The notes beneath the pieces were generated by a model. The model was not told where the DNA came from and searched no databases. It was given only the letters and a program-made list of their open reading frames with translations. 47,487 nucleotides of DNA from Pseudomonadota bacterium (lineage in GTDB: Bacteria > Pseudomonadota > Gammaproteobacteria > Burkholderiales > Thiobacillaceae): the NCBI GenBank assembly GCA_021802555.1, contig JAJZRU010000023.1, positions 1 to 47,487 of the forward strand. The letters are read 5' to 3'. How positions within the stretch are numbered: the first letter of the stretch is position 1; each line of letters opens with the position of its first letter. Below, piece by piece: positions 8,902-16,757 of the stretch. Position numbers and translations under genes: made by a program.

Positions 8902-9924
8902 ATGAACAGAAAATTTCTACCCGTCCTCTTCTGGCTGGCGCTGCTCGCGCCGGCCGCCCAGGCCGCCGACGCCCCCAGCGCGCTGGTGCAGACCCAGCCG
9001 GCCCGCACCGGCCGCCTGCCGGTGACCGTCACCGCCTACGGCAGCGTGGTGCCGGCGCGCGGCGCGCTCACCACCCTCTCCGCCCCGCGCCCGGGCCTGG
9101 TGCAAAGCATCGCCGTGGTGGCCGGCCAGGTGGTGCGCAAGGGCCAGGCGCTGTACACCTACGCCACCGACCCCGCCGCGCGGGCGGCCTGGCTCACGGC
9201 GCGCTCCGCCCTCGATTACGCACGCCAGGACGTGGTGCGCACCCGGCGCATGCAAACGGAAGGCCTGGCCACCCAGGCGCAGGTGGCGGCCGCACTGAAA
9301 GCCGAGCAGGACGCGGAGGCCGCGCTCGATGCCCAACGCGCGCTGGGCGCCAATCAGGCGAGCCAGACGCTCTATGCGCCCTACGACGGCGTGGTGATGC
9401 AGCTTTCCGCCACGCCCGGCGACCGCCTGCAAACCGGCGCACCGGTGCTCTCCCTGGCGCGCACCGGGCGCTACGCCGTGCACCTGGGCATAGAACCGGA
9501 AGATGCCACCCTGCTGCGCCCCGGCATGACGGTGAGCCTGCGCTCGGTATTCGGCGACGTCGCGCCCATCCGTGCCCGCATCGCCAGCATTCAGGGATTG
9601 GTGGATCCGCAGACCCGCCTGGTCAACGCCACCGTCAATCTGCCGCCGGCACCCGGCCTGCTGCCGGGCATGCGCGTGATCGGGCGCATTACCCTGGGCG
9701 AGGCGCGCGGCTGGCTGGTGCCGCGCCAGGCGGTGCTCAAGGACCACGCCGGGCACTATCTCTTCCAGATCACCGCTCGGCAGGCCCGCCGCATCGCTGT
9801 GGAGCCCATCGCCGAAAGCGGCCGGCAGATGATCGTGCGCGGCCCGCTCGATGCACGCCTGCCCGTAGTGGTGCTGGGCAACTACGAACTCAAGAACGGC
9901 ATGGCCGTGCGGGAGCAGCCGTGA
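8902..9924 (+). CDS. RND efflux periplasmic adaptor (membrane fusion protein)
   Basis: 340 residues beginning with a signal peptide (MNRKFLPVLFWLALLAPAAQAA). It has a lipoyl-like half motif around APRPGLVQSIAVVAGQVVRKGQAL, an alpha-hairpin (residues about 95-165), a second lipoyl half (LYAPYDGVVMQLSATPGDRLQTGAPV) and a beta-barrel with GIEPEDATLLRPGMTVSLR. This is the HlyD/AcrA adaptor layout that bridges pump and outer membrane channel. Upstream in-frame starts exist from 8860 but would precede the signal peptide, so ATG 8902 is preferred. The stop overlaps the pump's GTG by 4 bp. Confidence 0.92.
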   Translation: MNRKFLPVLFWLALLAPAAQAADAPSALVQTQPARTGRLPVTVTAYGSVVPARGALTTLSAPRPGLVQSIAVVAGQVVRKGQALYTYATDPAARAAWLTARSALDYARQDVVRTRRMQTEGLATQAQVAAALKAEQDAEAALDAQRALGANQASQTLYAPYDGVVMQLSATPGDRLQTGAPVLSLARTGRYAVHLGIEPEDATLLRPGMTVSLRSVFGDVAPIRARIASIQGLVDPQTRLVNATVNLPPAPGLLPGMRVIGRITLGEARGWLVPRQAVLKDHAGHYLFQITARQARRIAVEPIAESGRQMIVRGPLDARLPVVVLGNYELKNGMAVREQP

Positions 9925-12900
9925 ATTTTTCCGCCTGGATGCAGACGCATCGCCGCTCCATCCTGTTCCTGCTTTTCGCCCTGGCGGCGGCCGGCCTCAT
10001 GGCCGCCTTCAAGCTGCCGGTCACGCTGTTTCCCAACGTCAGTTTCCCGCGCGTCGAAGTCAACCTCGACGCCGGCGACCGCCCTGCCGACCAGATGGAA
10101 GTGCAGGTCACCATGCCGGTGGAGGAAGCCATCCGCCGCGTGCCCGGCGTAGAGGTGGTGCGCTCGCGCACCAGCCGCGGCTCGGCGGAAATCTCGGTGA
10201 ACTTCGCCTGGGGCACGAACATGCTGGTCGCCACCACCCAGGTCAGCGAGGCGGTGGCCGGCGCCCTGCCCAAGCTGCCGCCGGGCACCAGCTTCTCGGT
10301 CAAGCGCATGGACCCCACGGTCTTCCCCATCCTGGCCTACAGCCTGACTTCGAAGACGCAGAATCTCACCCAGCTCTACGACCTCGCGCAATACCAGTTG
10401 AAGCCCTTGCTCTCCGGCGTCAACGGCGTGGCGCGCGTGCAAGTCACGGGCGGGGCGCCGGAGGAATACCAGGTCATCGTCGATCCCGCGCGCCTGCTGG
10501 CCTACGGGCTCACCCTGCAGGACGTCGCGCGCGCGCTGGCCGCCGCCAACGTGGTCACCGCCGTGGGACGGCTGGAGGATCACTACAAGCTTTATCTGGC
10601 GATTTCCGACACCCGCTTCAAGAACCTCGCCGACATCCGCAACACCGTGCTCAAGACCGGCGCCAACGGCCTGGTGCGCCTGGACGACGTGGCGCAGGTG
10701 AAGGACGCCTCCGTGCCGCAATGGATACGCGTGACCGCGGACGGGCGCGATGCCGTGCTGCTCAACATCTACCAGCAGCCCGGCAGCAATTCGGTGCAGA
10801 TCGCGCACGACGTCAAAGCGCTGCTCGCCAAGTACCAGGCGCAGATGCCGCCTGGGGTGAAACTGGCCAACTGGTACGACCAGAGCACGCTGGTGATCGA
10901 GTCCGCCGCCAGCGTGCGCGACGCCATTCTCATCGGTCTGGTGCTCGCCGCCCTGGTACTGCTGCTATTCCTGCGCAACCTCAAGGTCACGCTCATCTCC
11001 CTGCTGGTGGTGCCCTCGGTGCTGGCCGCCGCCGTGCTGCTGCTGTACGTGCTCAACATGAGCTTCAACATCATGACCCTGGGCGGCATGGCTGCGGCCG
11101 TGGGGCTCATCATCGACGACGCCATCGTCATGGTGGAGCACATCGTGCGCCGCCTGCGCGGCGCGCCGCCGGGCGAGCATCACGGCCGCGTGCTTGCCGC
11201 CGCGGGCGAATTCATCCGCCCCCTAGCCGGTTCTTCGGCCTCCACCATCATCATTTTCGTGCCGCTGGCCTTCCTCTCGGGCGTGACCGGCGCCTTCTTC
11301 AAGGCGCTTTCGCTCACCATGGCGTCCAGCCTCATCATCTCCTTCTTCATCACCTGGCTGGCGGTGCCGCTCTTGGCCGACCATCTGCTCAACGAAAAAG
11401 ACGCCAACCAGAAGGAGGGCGGCCATCTCACCGAGACTTTGCAGCGGGCCTACGCCGGGCTGCTCAACCGGCTGCTCGCACGCCCCTGGCTGGTGCTCCT
11501 GGGCGTGCTGCCCCTGCTGCTGTCCGGCTGGCTGGCCTACAAGCACGTGGGCACCGGCTTCATGCCGGCCATGGACGAAGGCGGCTTCGTGCTCGACTAC
11601 CGCGCTGCGCCCGGCACCTCGCTGACGGAGACCAACCGCCTGCTCGACCAGGTCGGAGCCATCCTGCGCGCCAATCCCAACGTCGCCACCTACTCGCGCC
11701 GCACCGGCACGCAGTTGGGCGGCGGCGTCACCGAAGCCAACGAAGGCGATTTCTTCGTGCGCCTGAAGAACGGCCCGCGCGAGCCCATCAAGAAGGTCAT
11801 GAACGAGGTGCGCACCCAGGTGGAAAGCCAGGTTCCGGGCCTGCGCATCGAGCTGGCCCAGCTCATGGAGGACTTGATCGGCGACCTCACCGCCGTGCCG
11901 CAGCCCATCGAAATCAAGATCTTCAGCAACGACGAGGCCACCCTCATGCGGCTGGCGCGCGCCAGCGCCGCGCGCATCGAGAAGATTCCCGGCGTGGTGG
12001 ACGTGCGCGACGGCATCAACCCGGCCGGGGATGCCCTGGACATCCACGTGAGCCGCACCAAGGCGGCCCTGGAGGGCGTGGATCCCGAGGCCGTGACGCG
12101 TTTCCTCAGCGACGCCATCGCGGGCAACGTCACCACCCAGGTGCAAAAGGGCGTGAAGATGGTGGGCGTGCGCGTGTGGACGCCGCAGAACGTGCGCGAC
12201 ACCGCGCGCCGCGTGGGGCAGCTGCTCATCCGCGCGCCCGACGGCCACGTCTTCCCGCTCTCGCGCATCGCTACGTTCACCGCCGTGTCCGGCCAGCCGC
12301 AGATCACGCGCGAGAACCTCAAGCGCATGGTCGCCGTCACTGCGCGCATCTCCGGCGCCGACATGGGCAGCGTGCTCGCGCAGGTGAAGAAGGCCATGAA
12401 TGCGCCGGGCTTCCTGCCGCACGGCGTATATTACGAACTGGGAGGCCTCTACAAGCAGCAGCAGATCGCCTTCGCCGGCCTCATGGCGGTGTTCGCCGCC
12501 GCCGTGGCCCTGGTGTTCCTGCTGCTGCTGTTTCTGTATGAGCGCTTCACCATGGCGCTGGCCATCCTCGCCATCCCGCTCATGGCGGTGTCCGCGGTGT
12601 TCATCGGCCTGTGGGCCACGGGCGTGGAGCTGAACATCACGTCCATGATGGGCATGACCATGATCGTCGGCATCGTCACCGAGGTCGCCATCTTCTATTT
12701 CTCCGAGTTCCAGGCCCTCTCGCGCGAGGGCGGCGAGCTGCACGCCAACCTGGTCGCCGCCGGACGCAACCGCCTGCGCCCCATCGCCATGACCACGGTG
12801 GCCGCCATCCTCACCCTGCTGCCGCTCGCCTTCGCCATCGGCCAGGGCTCGGGCATGCAGCAGCCGCTCGCCATCGCCATCATCTCCGGCCTGGCGGTGC

Positions 12901-12965
12901 AGCTCCCCCTGGTCCTGCTGGTGATGCCCGTGCTCTACCGCGTCCTGCTGCGGGCGGCGCCGTGA
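9921..12965 (+). CDS. RND family efflux pump permease
   Basis: 1014 residues, the usual length for an inner membrane RND transporter. It starts at GTG overlapping the adaptor stop. A first membrane helix is followed by KLPVTLFPNVSFPRVEV and the large porter domain (VPGVEVVRSRTSRGSAEI). The fourth helix has GLIIDDAIVMVEHIV near residue 396, with the paired aspartates of proton-coupled HAE-type pumps rather than the CusA metal-pump pattern. A second periplasmic domain and a C-terminal helix bundle (MMGMTMIVGIVTEVAIFYF) complete the two-fold repeat. It should export organic toxicants with the TolC-like protein and adaptor upstream. The substrate is unknown. Confidence 0.94.
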   Translation: MNFSAWMQTHRRSILFLLFALAAAGLMAAFKLPVTLFPNVSFPRVEVNLDAGDRPADQMEVQVTMPVEEAIRRVPGVEVVRSRTSRGSAEISVNFAWGTNMLVATTQVSEAVAGALPKLPPGTSFSVKRMDPTVFPILAYSLTSKTQNLTQLYDLAQYQLKPLLSGVNGVARVQVTGGAPEEYQVIVDPARLLAYGLTLQDVARALAAANVVTAVGRLEDHYKLYLAISDTRFKNLADIRNTVLKTGANGLVRLDDVAQVKDASVPQWIRVTADGRDAVLLNIYQQPGSNSVQIAHDVKALLAKYQAQMPPGVKLANWYDQSTLVIESAASVRDAILIGLVLAALVLLLFLRNLKVTLISLLVVPSVLAAAVLLLYVLNMSFNIMTLGGMAAAVGLIIDDAIVMVEHIVRRLRGAPPGEHHGRVLAAAGEFIRPLAGSSASTIIIFVPLAFLSGVTGAFFKALSLTMASSLIISFFITWLAVPLLADHLLNEKDANQKEGGHLTETLQRAYAGLLNRLLARPWLVLLGVLPLLLSGWLAYKHVGTGFMPAMDEGGFVLDYRAAPGTSLTETNRLLDQVGAILRANPNVATYSRRTGTQLGGGVTEANEGDFFVRLKNGPREPIKKVMNEVRTQVESQVPGLRIELAQLMEDLIGDLTAVPQPIEIKIFSNDEATLMRLARASAARIEKIPGVVDVRDGINPAGDALDIHVSRTKAALEGVDPEAVTRFLSDAIAGNVTTQVQKGVKMVGVRVWTPQNVRDTARRVGQLLIRAPDGHVFPLSRIATFTAVSGQPQITRENLKRMVAVTARISGADMGSVLAQVKKAMNAPGFLPHGVYYELGGLYKQQQIAFAGLMAVFAAAVALVFLLLLFLYERFTMALAILAIPLMAVSAVFIGLWATGVELNITSMMGMTMIVGIVTEVAIFYFSEFQALSREGGELHANLVAAGRNRLRPIAMTTVAAILTLLPLAFAIGQGSGMQQPLAIAIISGLAVQLPLVLLVMPVLYRVLLRAAP

Positions 12966-12995
12966 GGTGCCCCCGCAACAGCCCGCAAAATCCCC

Positions 12996-13024
12996 TTGCC
13001 CTCGCATGACGCTTGACTTATATT
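12996..13024 (+). promoter_or_regulatory. Predicted promoter of the cold-shock gene
   Basis: TTGCCC at 12996-13001 and TATATT at 13019-13024 are separated by 17 bp, a reasonable sigma70 pair. Transcription from here would give a leader of about 140 nt before the cold-shock start codon. Long structured leaders are a known feature of cspA-type mRNAs, where they adjust translation to temperature. Confidence 0.5.
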
Positions 13025-13171
13025 GCACTCCGCAGGTTTTCAAGTAGTGCTAGCGTGGCTTTAGCCCTATGATCTTTCAGGGTTGGTATCTGGCTGTTTT
13101 GCTCCCCTATCTTGATCCTCGTGCAGCAAAGTCCGCTGCGTTTTCAACTCTTCAATTTAAGGATGTACAAA

Positions 13172-13375
13172 ATGGCTACAGGCACCGTTAAGTGGTTCAA
13201 CGAATCCAAAGGCTTCGGCTTCATCAAGCCTGATGGCGGCGGCGAAGACCTTTTCGCCCACTTCTCCGCAATCCAGGGCTCCGGCTTCAAGACCCTGACC
13301 GAAAACCAGAAGGTCGAGTTCGACATAACCACCGGCCCCAAAGGCAAGCAGGCGTCCAACATCCGCCCGCTGTAA
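13172..13375 (+). CDS. Cold-shock protein (CspA family)
   Basis: 67 residues of the classic single OB-fold cold-shock domain: [20 protein letters not shown] (RNP1), DLFAHFSAI (RNP2) and a C-terminal [10 protein letters not shown]. It binds single-stranded RNA and DNA and works as an RNA chaperone. The ATG at 13172 has AAGGA about nine bases upstream; an in-frame ATG three codons earlier lies almost on that site and is less likely. The long untranslated leader suggests post-transcriptional control. A strong terminator follows about 80 bp after the stop, so the gene is monocistronic. Confidence 0.96.
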   Translation: MATGTVKWFNESKGFGFIKPDGGGEDLFAHFSAIQGSGFKTLTENQKVEFDITTGPKGKQASNIRPL

Positions 13376-13457
13376 GCGCTGACGACGGGCTGAAAAGCCT
13401 GTCGGCGTTAGGCAGGGGCCGGCGCGGCAATACAACGCGCGCCGGTCAAACCAAACG

Positions 13458-13487
13458 AAACGCCCCGGATAGCCTCCGGGGCGTTTT
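13458..13487 (+). terminator. Rho-independent terminator after the cold-shock gene
   Basis: A stem of CGCCCCGGA (13461-13469) and TCCGGGGCG (13475-13483) with a 5-nt loop ends in TTTT. Flanking AAA and TTT extend the pairing to 12 bp, so it could also work in the reverse direction. This is the clearest terminator in the window. Confidence 0.85.
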
Positions 13488-13570
13488 GCTTTTCCAGCGC
13501 CGCCCCCTTGGCAGGCGGCCACGGGCTTTATAATCCCACACTACCTTGCCGCTTTTGAAAAGCACAACAG

Positions 13571-13738
13571 CTAGTACGCCAACCCATAAGTTTGCGTACA
13601 TGCCGAGACGCGCATCCGCGCGCCGAGTGCGCGAAGCGAACCGCAGCCATAGCCGTAGCTATGGCGAGGATGAGCGACAAAGCAATCGGCGATGCGGGGC
13701 GTGTCGAACATAGCGAAATTTATGGGTTGGCGTACTAG
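13571..13738. repeat. 168-bp MITE-like palindromic element
   Basis: The element is bounded by perfect 19-bp terminal inverted repeats: CTAGTACGCCAACCCATAA at 13571-13589 and its reverse complement at 13720-13738. The inner flanks continue to pair imperfectly, and the centre holds an 8-bp stem (GCCATAGC, loop CGTA, GCTATGGC) at 13646-13665, so the whole element could fold into one long hairpin. It encodes nothing. It lies between the cold-shock terminator and a HEPN/nucleotidyltransferase pair. The form fits a non-autonomous miniature transposable element or a large repetitive palindrome; the parent transposon is not in this window. Confidence 0.7.
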
Positions 13739-13808
13739 TGAATGCAAAGCTTATGATTCATGTTCTCGCGCACGCTGTCCGCACACGCAAACCGGAGAGC
13801 AAAGCCCC

Positions 13809-14225
13809 GTGACCCAGGACATCCGCTGGCAGCAGCGCTTGGCGAACTACGCCAGAGCTTTGGCCACCCTCGCCGCCGCCGCAGATCTGGCCGGCCGGCG
13901 CCCACTGTCCGATCTGGAGAAGCAAGGGCTCATCCAGGCCTTCGAATTCACTCACGAACTCGCCTGGAACGTCATGCGGGATTATTTCCTTTACCAGGGC
14001 AACCCGGCCATTACGGGCTCCCGCGATGCCACCAGGGAAGCCTTCAACAAAGGCCTCGTTGCCGACGGTGAAGGCTGGATGGACATGATCCGCAGCCGCA
14101 ACCAGACCTCCCACACTTACAATCAGGCCGTGGCTGACGAAATCACCCGGTTCATCCTGCAACGCTATCACCCTCTGTTCCGGGACTTCCTCGCCAAAAT
14201 GCAAGCGCTGCGGGCGGATGGCTGA
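13809..14225 (+). CDS. HEPN-type partner of nucleotidyltransferase (HI0074-like)
   Basis: 138 residues from GTG 13809, with GGAGA about ten bases upstream. The all-helical protein contains LIQAFEFTHELAWNVMRDYF and SRNQTSHTYN, which gives the Rx4HxY motif (RNQTSHTY) of HEPN/HepT-like proteins. It belongs to the nucleotidyltransferase substrate-binding (HI0074) group. In characterised MntA-HepT systems the HEPN protein is an RNase toxin whose Tyr is AMPylated by the partner. The following nucleotidyltransferase overlaps by 8 bp. The order here (HEPN first) is the reverse of the other pairs in this window. The reading frame could start at 13692 inside the palindromic element, which is unlikely. 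Confidence 0.85.
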   Translation: MTQDIRWQQRLANYARALATLAAAADLAGRRPLSDLEKQGLIQAFEFTHELAWNVMRDYFLYQGNPAITGSRDATREAFNKGLVADGEGWMDMIRSRNQTSHTYNQAVADEITRFILQRYHPLFRDFLAKMQALRADG

Positions 14226-14547
14226 GCCTGAACCCATGCCCTTCGGCCTGCCCGATCACGCCGTCCGGCAACTCGGCGACCTGTTCGCCAGCGACGCGCG
14301 CATCCATGCCGTATGGCTGTACGGCTCGCGCGCCCTGGGACGCGAACGGCCGGGGTCGGACATCGATCTGTGCATCGAGGGGCCGGCGCTGGGACTCGAC
14401 GATTTGTACGCCCTGGAAAACCGCATCAACGACCTGCTCCTGCCCTGGAAGGTGGATCTGTCGCTGATGCATAAAATAGACAACCCGGCGCTGCTCGACC
14501 ACATCCGGCGCGTGGGCCTGGACCTGCTCAAGACACGAAAAGCATGA
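14218..14547 (+). CDS. MNT-type nucleotidyltransferase (HI0073-like)
   Basis: 109 residues of the minimal nucleotidyltransferase fold. The catalytic site is seen as AVWLYGSRALGRERPGSDIDL (GS then DxD) and a third acidic residue in KVDLSL. Such proteins act as antitoxins that transfer AMP to the HEPN partner. It overlaps the upstream HEPN gene by 8 bp, so the two form one unit. About 25 bp after its stop begins the REP-like palindrome. It is clearly related to, but not a recent copy of, the other nucleotidyltransferases in the window. Confidence 0.87.
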   Translation: MAEPEPMPFGLPDHAVRQLGDLFASDARIHAVWLYGSRALGRERPGSDIDLCIEGPALGLDDLYALENRINDLLLPWKVDLSLMHKIDNPALLDHIRRVGLDLLKTRKA

Positions 14548-14572
14548 AACGCTCTTGCCGCCCTGTCCGTTT

Positions 14573-14655
14573 TCCTCATCCCCCCTCCCAAAGGGGCTTT
14601 ACTCCTTCCCCCCTGGGAGAAGGCGGCGCGCAGCGCCGGATGAGGGAGAGGGGCG
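14573..14655. repeat. REP-like palindromic repeat
   Basis: Outer arms TCCTCATCC (14573-14581) and GGATGAGGGA (14638-14647) enclose C-rich and G-rich blocks (CCCCTCCC, GGGAGAAGG) and a small CGGCGC-GCA-GCGCCG hairpin. It resembles the interspersed CCCTCACCCC/CCCCTCTCCC palindromes common in Proteobacteria. A shorter element of the same style lies inside the intact fcl gene at 22336-22372. A separate GCAACG-CTGGG-CGTTGC hairpin follows at 14658-14674, just past the convergent DsrC-like stop; it lacks a T-run and is at best a weak terminator. Confidence 0.55.
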
Positions 14656-14680
14656 CGGCAACGCTGGGCGTTGCTTCACG

Positions 14681-15400
14681 CTAATCGATGCAACCTTGCG
14701 GCTCGGGCAGCCCCGCGATGCGGGAACCCTGCCTGGACGGGCCGCCCGGAAAAAGCCGATAGAGATATTCGCGGCTGCTCTTCTGCCCCCCCACCTCCTG
14801 CGCCAAGTGCCGCATGAGAAGCTTCACCATCGGGCTGATCCCGTAGGAGAAGTAAAACTGCCTGAGATAACGTATCAACTCCCAGTGTTCAGGGGTCAAG
14901 CGGATGCCTTCTTTACGCGCCAGGGCCTCCGCCATCGACTCGCTCCAGGCCGCCGGATCCATGAGGTAGCCCGTCGGAGTAAGCGGATAGGTCTTCCCAT
15001 CGAATTCGAACAGGTTGCTCGCCGCCTCGGTCGGCGCTCCGCTCCTTGCGCCCTGCCCATGCTCGATCTCCGCATCGAGCATGGGTATGGGCAGCCCGGC
15101 AATCTTGGTGCCTTGAACAGCCACCCCATGCGGGAACAAGTTGTCCAAGTAGCCATCGCTGGCTTTGTTCTTCCCATCCGCCAGCTTTGCTTCGATTTCA
15201 CGCTTGAGAAGCTTTTTGATCGGCGGAATGTTGTATTCGCGATAGTAATCGCGCATCAGGCGCAAAATTTCCCAGTGGGCGTCTCGCAATCTCAATCCGT
15301 CGTTTTCCGCCAGCCAAGCGGCGATTTGTTCGTTCCAATCGGCAAGGTTTTCCAAGCGGCCGTTCGTGGTCAAACGGGGCAGCGTACCTGTGGGGCTCAT
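14681..15400 (-). CDS. Tandem DsrC/TusE-domain protein
   Basis: 239 residues containing two complete DsrC/TusE-like domains, where the family normally has one of about 105-110. Domain 1 (about 1-110) has LADWNEQIAAWLAEN, LRDAHWEILRLMRDYYREY, YLDNLFPHG and TKIAGLPIP. Domain 2 (about 128-239) has FEFDGKTYPLTPTGYLMD, LTPEHWELIRYLRQFYFSYG, YLYRLFPGG and SRIAGLPEPQGCID. DsrC carries sulfur on two conserved C-terminal cysteines. Domain 2 keeps only the last one (C237); the partner position 11 residues earlier is Ser, as in TusE-like proteins. Domain 1 has Thr and Asp at these places, so it cannot carry sulfur. No dsrAB or tus genes are nearby. It may be a sulfur carrier or regulatory DsrC relative; a PAS gene lies 93 bp upstream on the same strand. 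Confidence 0.85.
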   Translation of the reverse strand: MSPTGTLPRLTTNGRLENLADWNEQIAAWLAENDGLRLRDAHWEILRLMRDYYREYNIPPIKKLLKREIEAKLADGKNKASDGYLDNLFPHGVAVQGTKIAGLPIPMLDAEIEHGQGARSGAPTEAASNLFEFDGKTYPLTPTGYLMDPAAWSESMAEALARKEGIRLTPEHWELIRYLRQFYFSYGISPMVKLLMRHLAQEVGGQKSSREYLYRLFPGGPSRQGSRIAGLPEPQGCID

Positions 15401-15493
15401 AGCGGGTCATCCAATCAACGGTTGCTGAAATCCATTGCGAACTATAGTGCTGCCGATTGCGGAGCGCAGTCAACAGCCGATGAAATTGGTGTC

Positions 15494-15901
15494 TTACGGC
15501 GCAACGTCGGCCAGGATTACCGCGAGTCCGGGGCCGGCAGCGGTAGAGACGGGGTTGAGGTGAACACAGAAAGCGCGCTCTCGGCCTTCCCTGGTAATCC
15601 CTCGAAACGGAACGGCGCAACGGCATCTGAAGGCCAGGCGTGAATTTACGCCGCGGCCATCGAACAGCCTGATCCGCGCCAGATCCGGCAGCACCCGGGC
15701 TATGTGCCGCCCCTTCAGCGCTTCCTGCCCGTCGTAACCGAGCATTTCGATGATTTGCCTGTCGCAATCCAGAATCCGGCCGCTCTGCGCAATCCAAAGC
15801 GTGCCCGACCTTGGGCGAGAACGTTCGGCGGCAAAGCATTCCCCGCCAAGCGCCTTGGCCGCGGGGGCGGCTGGCCGCCAAGCCGATGCGGCGCCGCTCA
15901 T
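15494..15901 (-). CDS. Small PAS-domain protein
   Basis: 135 residues. After a low-complexity Ala-rich N-terminus there is one PAS-like domain: GTLWIAQSGRILDCDRQIIEMLGY, then GRHIARVLPDL, an FRCRCAVPFRGITREG strand region and a terminal PGLAVILADVAP. No kinase, cyclase or DNA-binding domain is attached, so any signal must pass to another protein. AAAGGGGGC lies a few bases before the ATG. It is transcribed toward the tandem DsrC gene 93 bp downstream and is probably in one operon with it; a redox or sulfur-sensing partnership is speculation. The recognition rests on pattern only. Confidence 0.65.
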   Translation of the reverse strand: MSGAASAWRPAAPAAKALGGECFAAERSRPRSGTLWIAQSGRILDCDRQIIEMLGYDGQEALKGRHIARVLPDLARIRLFDGRGVNSRLAFRCRCAVPFRGITREGRERAFCVHLNPVSTAAGPGLAVILADVAP

Positions 15902-16112
15902 GCCGCCCCCTTTGGAGCGCCCGAGCCGCCGGAACCGTTGCGACGATTTCGTTCAAACATGTTTTTTGCCTTTTCTGTCGAGAGGAAAACAACTGCCGAA
16001 CGATTTCCTGAAAGGGCTTCAGGGCAGGAATCGGGATCAGGATGGCATCTAATAACTATTGACGATGCCATTATTTGCTATATCGAACGAGGCCGCACAA
16101 ACTTTAGCGGGA

Positions 16113-16757
16113 TCAAATTTCGTGGATGCCGAGCCGGCGTATCAGCGCAAGCACCTCCTCGCGCCGAGGGTTCAGGGCCAAGGGCTCGTCCGCCAGCACT
16201 TTGCATGGCGGGCCCGGGAGTCGCTGCTTGAACAACATCACACAGCGGGCGGCATCATTGCGACGAGAACCGTAGGCGAGCGCCTGGGCCCGGGGGCATT
16301 GCAGATAAGCCGCCTGCGCCCAGGCCCGGGCTTCCGGATAGCAGGCCGGAAGGCTATCGATGAGCTGCGGCCGGCTCAATCCCAGCTTGGGCAGGTAGGG
16401 CGTATGGAAGCTGACGCACCGGATCGTGTCGGGCAGCACCACCTGAGCAAGACGAAAGTGCGCCAGCTCGCCGACGTCAAACTGACCCGGCGGGTCCAGC
16501 GCAACGTCGTGCAGCACCGATTCCATGTAGGCCCCCTCTGCGCTGCTCGCCGCATAATACGTGTGCACCGCCGTGCCATCAGGCTGCTGGAGCGGCGCGA
16601 AACGGGTATCTCCCCAGCCCTCGGCGAAGCTGTCGGGCCGAGTTGCCGGATAAGCCTTGGTCGAGTAGACGTGGTACCAGAGCGGGACATCCGCCAAGCG
16701 GACGGTTGTTTCCGTAAACGCTTCCGCGGAACTCGGGCTCGGCAGCCCGCAGGTCAT
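16113..16757 (-). CDS. RES-domain toxin
   Basis: 214 residues from an ATG that overlaps the stop of the upstream gene by 4 bp (ATGA). The RES signatures are seen as PLWYHVYSTKAYPATRPDSFAEGWGDTRFAPL (Arg and Glu positions), YYAASSAEGAYMESVLHDV and a later YGSRRNDAARCVMLF block with the conserved Ser. RES toxins such as MbcT and ParT degrade or transfer ADP-ribose from NAD. The length suits the family. It is the second gene of a two-gene toxin-antitoxin operon on the minus strand. Confidence 0.85.
   Translation of the reverse strand: MTCGLPSPSSAEAFTETTVRLADVPLWYHVYSTKAYPATRPDSFAEGWGDTRFAPLQQPDGTAVHTYYAASSAEGAYMESVLHDVALDPPGQFDVGELAHFRLAQVVLPDTIRCVSFHTPYLPKLGLSRPQLIDSLPACYPEARAWAQAAYLQCPRAQALAYGSRRNDAARCVMLFKQRLPGPPCKVLADEPLALNPRREEVLALIRRLGIHEI

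Noticed and set aside
11223..13043. 606-codon minus-strand frame opposite the RND pump
   Set aside because: His- and Gln-rich translation with no domain; a typical antisense shadow of a GC-rich gene.
13692..13808. Upstream extension of the HEPN gene into the palindromic element
   Set aside because: It would use transposon-like sequence as coding; GTG 13809 has a better ribosome binding site and the normal family length.
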